The translations under genes were made by a program, and so were the position numbers. The notes below the pieces were generated by a model. The model searched no databases, was not told the origin of the DNA, and worked only from the letters and a program-made list of their open reading frames with translations. From contig CAMCBE010000052.1 in assembly GCA_945872805.1 (NCBI GenBank), positions 1 to 9,153 of the forward strand: a DNA stretch of 9,153 nucleotides, read 5' to 3'. The stretch is from Chitinophaga pinensis. GTDB taxonomy: Bacteria; Bacteroidota; Bacteroidia; Chitinophagales; Chitinophagaceae. Shown here in pieces: positions 6,276-9,153 of the stretch; the stretch's first letter is position 1, and each line of letters opens with the position of its first letter.

Positions 6276-7373
6276 ATGATTTATCGTGTAATTGGTTTAA
6301 TGAGCGGTAGTTCATTAGATGGACTAGATATCGCATATATTGAGTTTGAGGAAAAAGCGGGTAAGTGGACGTATGCCATCTTAGAAGCTGAATGTATTTC
6401 CTACTCTCCTTCATGGGAGAATAGCCTTGCGACTGCACAGCAGCTGCCTGCAATAGAGTTAATTGCTTTGCACTCAACCTATGGTCATTATCTTGGCGAA
6501 GCTGTAAATCGCTTTATTCAGGCCTCTAATCTCGAATTTAAGGTTGCCTTAATCGTTTCACATGGACATACTGTATTTCATTATCCGGGGTTATTTACTT
6601 TCCAATTAGGCGATGGTGCGGCAATTGCAGCTAAAACCAGCTTACCCGTTGTATCTGATTTACGGGCTATGGACATAGCATTAGGTGGACAGGGAGCGCC
6701 GATAGTACCCCTCGGAGAGAGGGTTTTGTTTGAAGGCTATGATTTTTTTCTAAACATTGGAGGTATTTCTAATTTATCATATAATGCCCCTACTCAACTG
6801 GACGCATTTGATGTGTGTCCTGCTAATAAAGTGCTTAATCTGTTAAGTATTGAAATTGGAAAAGAATTTGATGCAGAGGGTATGATGGCATCATCGGGTA
6901 GAATTCATGAGCAGTTATTTAGTCAACTCAATGAATTACCCTATTACAAGCAAGAATATCCCAAGTCGCTTGACAATTCCTTTGGCATCGATATTGTATA
7001 TCCACTTATTAAATCTCACTCAATCCCAATTATAGATGCATTGGCAACGTACGTTGAGCATATTGCTTTTCAACTTAGCGTATCTATTTCCATGGTACTT
7101 GCTAAGCACAACTTGCCTATTTCTAGTCGAAATTTACTTGTTACAGGTGGTGGAGCTTTCAATGATTATTTAATAGCTAGAATCGAACATCATTTAGCAC
7201 CTTATTCAATTGAAATAATCCTTCCAGACGAAAAAACAATTCAATATAAGGAAGCACTCATCATGGGGTTTTTAGGAATATTGAGATGGCGTGAAGAAGG
7301 TACAGTTATGTCTTCTGTTACGGGTGCCTCTAGGAATAGTATTGGCGGTGCATTATGGATGGGTGAGCATTAG
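6276..7373 (+). CDS. anmK: Anhydro-N-acetylmuramic acid kinase
   Basis: A 365-residue cytoplasmic kinase of the ASKHA superfamily that opens the 1,6-anhydro ring of anhMurNAc and phosphorylates it to MurNAc-6-phosphate, returning cell-wall sugar to metabolism. Blocks in order: phosphate-1 loop GLMSGSSLDGLD (7-18), SHGHTVFH (95-102), LGDGAAIA (111-118), SDLRAMDIALGGQGAPIVP (127-145), NIGGISN (160-166), FDVCPANKVLN (178-188) with the presumed catalytic base D179, FDAEGMMASSG (198-208), adenosine-site LLVTGGGAFND (287-297), and the closing VTGASRNSIGGALW (348-361). Proteobacterial enzymes usually have FDTGPGN; DVCPAN is, from memory, common in Bacteroidota, so I do not read it as loss of function. 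The ATG at 6276 has an A-rich leader and no Shine-Dalgarno sequence. It is divergent from upp. Its usual functional partners (MurQ etherase, NagZ, AmpG) are absent from the window. Confidence 0.95.
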   Translation: MIYRVIGLMSGSSLDGLDIAYIEFEEKAGKWTYAILEAECISYSPSWENSLATAQQLPAIELIALHSTYGHYLGEAVNRFIQASNLEFKVALIVSHGHTVFHYPGLFTFQLGDGAAIAAKTSLPVVSDLRAMDIALGGQGAPIVPLGERVLFEGYDFFLNIGGISNLSYNAPTQLDAFDVCPANKVLNLLSIEIGKEFDAEGMMASSGRIHEQLFSQLNELPYYKQEYPKSLDNSFGIDIVYPLIKSHSIPIIDALATYVEHIAFQLSVSISMVLAKHNLPISSRNLLVTGGGAFNDYLIARIEHHLAPYSIEIILPDEKTIQYKEALIMGFLGILRWREEGTVMSSVTGASRNSIGGALWMGEH

Positions 7374-7433
7374 CTTATGAAATGACATGTGGTTTTTATT
7401 TAGCTAAGACCTGCCGTATATATTTATTAATAT

Positions 7434-7462
7434 ACCTAATGAGGGAAAGCTTATTATTAGGT
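7434..7462. repeat. Inverted repeat in the anmK 3' convergent gap
   Basis: Perfect 7-base arms ACCTAAT (7434-7440) and ATTAGGT (7456-7462) enclose a 15-base loop in the 96-base gap between the ends of anmK and the TIM-barrel gene. Its place suggests a bidirectional terminator, but the stem is AT-rich and no T-run follows on either strand, so intrinsic termination is not established. A weaker AT-only pairing, GTATAT (7416-7421) with ATATAC (7430-7435), lies just before and overlaps the left arm. Confidence 0.3.
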
Positions 7463-7469
7463 GTTATAA

Positions 7470-8375
7470 TCAATAACCCCATTTTTTCATGATATCAAGG
7501 TCTTCTTTTGCACTATCAATAGGTGCTTGTCCTTGATAAGACTCTTGCTCAACAATGAAGTGTTTTGTTCCCCATTTTTTACCTAAGTCAATGATTTCTT
7601 TTACAGGAACTATTCCTTTACCAAGTATTGTAGATTCAAATTCATCGTTCCCCTCTGTAGATTTGATTTCGTCTTTTACGTGCATAGACTCAAATCTACC
7701 TGGATATTTTTTCATAATATCCAATGCTTTTGCTCCTCCATTAATCATGTTTCCAATATCCAACTGCTGCATAACTAAGTTAGGGTCTGTCTCACTTAAA
7801 ATAATATCATACAGGGATTTGCCATCCAATTGTTCTCTAAACTCAAAATCATGGTTATGGTATCCGAATTTCATTCCTGATTTTTGGCAGAGCTCTCCTG
7901 ATTTATTAAATACATTAAGAAAAGCCTTAAGTTCATTTACGTCTTTTCTCATGCTTTCCTCAATAGATGGACTGATTACGAAAAGTTGACCCATGGTTGC
8001 GGCGTCTTCTATGGTATACTTCCAACTATCAGTAAAATCTTTCTTGGAGGCATCCCAATGCTTAGGGCTCATTACCGTATGTCCACTTGGCATCTTCATA
8101 CCAAGGTCATTAAGGATCTTTTTAAACTCAGTTGCGGTCCAACCATAAAATTTTCTGTCTACATAATTAGCATGCTCAACATGCTTATATCCCATAGCGG
8201 AAAGCTTTTGTAAGGTTCCTAGCGGGTCAGCTTTCATGTCGGCTCTTACTGAGTAGAGTTGGATTCCTGTTAATTGGCTCTTTTTAGTGGCTGCAAAAAT
8301 TTGCTCTTGTAAAAATGCTGTGCCAATGGTTGTAAGAGCAGCATTGTAAATAAATTTTCTTCTAGATTGTTTCAT
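7470..8375 (-). CDS. Tat-exported sugar phosphate isomerase/epimerase-like TIM-barrel protein
   Basis: A 301-residue protein of the xylose isomerase-like TIM-barrel superfamily (AP endonuclease 2 fold). A twin-arginine signal starts it: SRRKFI (4-9), a hydrophobic stretch at 11-22, and likely cleavage near IFA-AT (28/29), so it is expected to be exported folded, possibly with its metal. Barrel landmarks: GIQLYSVRADM (37-47, strand 1), GYKHVEHANY (62-71), GYHNHDFEF (171-179), QQLDIGN with D206 (204-209 region), SMHVKDE (230-236, H232 and D235) and FIVEQESY (273-280, E276). These acidic and histidine positions correspond to the usual metal site. The substrate is unknown; relatives are annotated as isomerases or epimerases with little biochemistry. 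The ATG at 8375 is clear. It lies 82 bases downstream of uvrA with a good candidate promoter between them, so it may be transcribed alone. No oxidoreductase partner of the inositol/sugar type is adjacent. Confidence 0.88.
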   Translation of the reverse strand: MKQSRRKFIYNAALTTIGTAFLQEQIFAATKKSQLTGIQLYSVRADMKADPLGTLQKLSAMGYKHVEHANYVDRKFYGWTATEFKKILNDLGMKMPSGHTVMSPKHWDASKKDFTDSWKYTIEDAATMGQLFVISPSIEESMRKDVNELKAFLNVFNKSGELCQKSGMKFGYHNHDFEFREQLDGKSLYDIILSETDPNLVMQQLDIGNMINGGAKALDIMKKYPGRFESMHVKDEIKSTEGNDEFESTILGKGIVPVKEIIDLGKKWGTKHFIVEQESYQGQAPIDSAKEDLDIMKKWGY

Positions 8376-8395
8376 CGTATATTTTTTTTCTGAAT

Positions 8396-8425
8396 CAATG
8401 ATAGCATTAAGTTACGAAAATCAAA
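8396..8425 (-). promoter_or_regulatory. Candidate Bacteroidota promoter for the TIM-barrel gene
   Basis: On the minus strand TTTG (8422-8425) is followed after 18 bases by TATCATTG (8396-8403), one mismatch from the -7 consensus TAnnTTTG and close to the typical spacing of about 19. The -7 element ends 20 bases before the ATG, giving a short AT-rich leader as is common in this phylum. Both boxes, spacing and location agree, making this the best promoter candidate in the window, though it was judged by eye only. Confidence 0.45.
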
Positions 8426-8457
8426 CTGATTCTGTTAGAAATGAATGAATTGAAAAT

Positions 8458-9153
8458 TTAGGGTTTAAGAAATCGAGCAGTCCTGCTAGATTTACATTGT
8501 CGCATTTTTTTTGGAATTCCAGCATATACTAATTTGCCTCCTTCGTCTCCTGCTTCTGGGCCAAGTTCAATCACCCAATCGGCAGATTGTATAACATCAA
8601 TATTGTGTTCAATAACTATAATGGAATGTCCTTGGTCAATTAAGGCATTAAATGATTTCAATAATTTTTTGATGTCATGAAAGTGCAATCCAGTTGTGGG
8701 CTCATCAAAAATAAATAAAATCTTATCCTGATGCCCTTTCCCTTTACCCAGAAAGCTCGCTAGTTTAACCCGTTGCGCCTCACCACCTGATAGGGTATTG
8801 CTTGATTGACCAAGTTTTATATATCCTAATCCTACATCACTCAGTGGTTTTAATTTATTGGATACGTCCTTTTCGTCAATGAAAAATTCAATTGCGTCAT
8901 CAACGCTGAGTTGTAGAATTTCAAAAATGTTTTTATTTTTATATTGCACTTCTAGCACTTCCTCTTTGAATTTTTTTCCACTACAACTTTCACATACTAA
9001 GTGTACATCGGCTAGAAATTGCATTTCAACGGTTTGTTCACCTTCTCCTTTGCAAGCATCACACCGTCCTCCATCTACATTGAATGAAAAATGCTTTGGT
9101 AAGTATCCTCTTATTTTGCTTAAGGATTGAGAAGCAAAGAGGTCTCTAACGCC
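8458..9153 (-). CDS. uvrA: Excinuclease ABC subunit A, C-terminal part (5' end cut by window edge)
   Basis: The last 231 residues of UvrA, the DNA-damage-sensing ATPase of nucleotide excision repair that loads UvrB. The frame is open to the right edge, beginning GVRDLFASQSLSKIRGY, so the ATG inside it at 9024 is an internal methionine. Numbering from the edge: the C-terminal zinc module uses C31/C34 (RCDAC) and C54/C57 (CESC); the second ABC domain shows signature LSGGEAQRVKLA (121-132), Walker B ILFIFDEPTTGLH (145-157) and the switch histidine H183 in VIEHN. The IFDEPTTGLHFHDI form with a short GKGKGHQD insert before it resembles Bacteroidota UvrA as I recall it. The 3' end is complete and ends normally (RFLKP). 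Roughly 700 N-terminal residues lie outside, so whether this is the housekeeping copy or a paralogue cannot be judged. Confidence 0.95.
   Translation of the reverse strand, partial: GVRDLFASQSLSKIRGYLPKHFSFNVDGGRCDACKGEGEQTVEMQFLADVHLVCESCSGKKFKEEVLEVQYKNKNIFEILQLSVDDAIEFFIDEKDVSNKLKPLSDVGLGYIKLGQSSNTLSGGEAQRVKLASFLGKGKGHQDKILFIFDEPTTGLHFHDIKKLLKSFNALIDQGHSIIVIEHNIDVIQSADWVIELGPEAGDEGGKLVYAGIPKKMRQCKSSRTARFLKP

Noticed and set aside
1411..7373. A linked multi-gene defence or metabolic system across the centre of the window
   Set aside because: The products belong to unrelated housekeeping families in alternating orientation, with no shared regulator or effector-sensor pair.
7555..7989. 144-codon plus-strand frame inside the TIM-barrel gene
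   Set aside because: Antisense to a gene with a clear start, Tat signal and family motifs; no domain seen.
8458..9024. UvrA fragment as a complete short gene starting at the ATG at 9024
   Set aside because: The frame continues upstream with perfect UvrA sequence (RCDAC zinc half-site) to the window edge, so this is a truncated view and not a short gene.
8858..9130. 90-codon plus-strand frame opposite uvrA
   Set aside because: Antisense to the UvrA zinc-module region, which is unmistakable on the minus strand.
1..9153. CRISPR array, insertion sequence, tRNA or rRNA
   Set aside because: No regularly spaced repeats, transposase-like frames, terminal inverted repeats or tRNA-like cloverleaf were seen; gaps are all about 110 bases or less.

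Overview
The window looks like ordinary chromosomal DNA from a member of the Bacteroidota, most likely a Cytophagales-type bacterium. The evidence is a PorP/SprF-family outer-membrane protein, which is confined to this phylum's type IX secretion and gliding machinery. In support are AT-rich DNA, start codons without convincing Shine-Dalgarno sequences, at least one candidate promoter of the Bacteroidota form (TTTG, about 19 bases, TAnnTTTG), and Bacteroidota-style variants of UvrA and AnmK. No mobile element, CRISPR array, tRNA or rRNA was seen. Coding density is high: no gap exceeds about 110 bases.

Nine genes alternate in orientation, with single plus-strand genes separated by minus-strand pairs. 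Left to right: (1) a secreted M28-family metallopeptidase (+), cut by the left edge inside its signal peptide; (2) an RsmI-like tetrapyrrole-methylase-fold methyltransferase and (3) an EI24/CysZ-like membrane protein, both minus and probably one operon (EI24 gene first); (4) a DASS/SLC13 sodium-coupled anion transporter (+); (5) the PorP/SprF protein and (6) uracil phosphoribosyltransferase, minus and 11 bases apart (upp first); (7) anhydro-N-acetylmuramic acid kinase (+); (8) a Tat-exported sugar-phosphate-isomerase-like TIM-barrel protein (-); (9) the C-terminal quarter of UvrA (-), cut by the right edge.

The genes do not form one pathway. They cover nucleobase salvage (upp), recycling of cell-wall sugar (anmK), DNA repair (uvrA), dicarboxylate or other anion uptake (SLC13), extracytoplasmic peptide and sugar handling (M28 peptidase, TIM-barrel protein) and the cell envelope (EI24, PorP/SprF). 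Regulation is probably local, from the two divergent intergenic regions (2893-2995 and 6168-6275) and the gap upstream of the TIM-barrel gene (8376-8457).

I found no convincing undescribed system. The points most worth a second look are the RsmI paralogue of unknown target next to EI24, an orphan PorP/SprF gene read from a TTG start directly behind upp, the SLC13/PorP genes that meet tail to tail with 5 bases between stop codons, and a few small dyads and promoter candidates.
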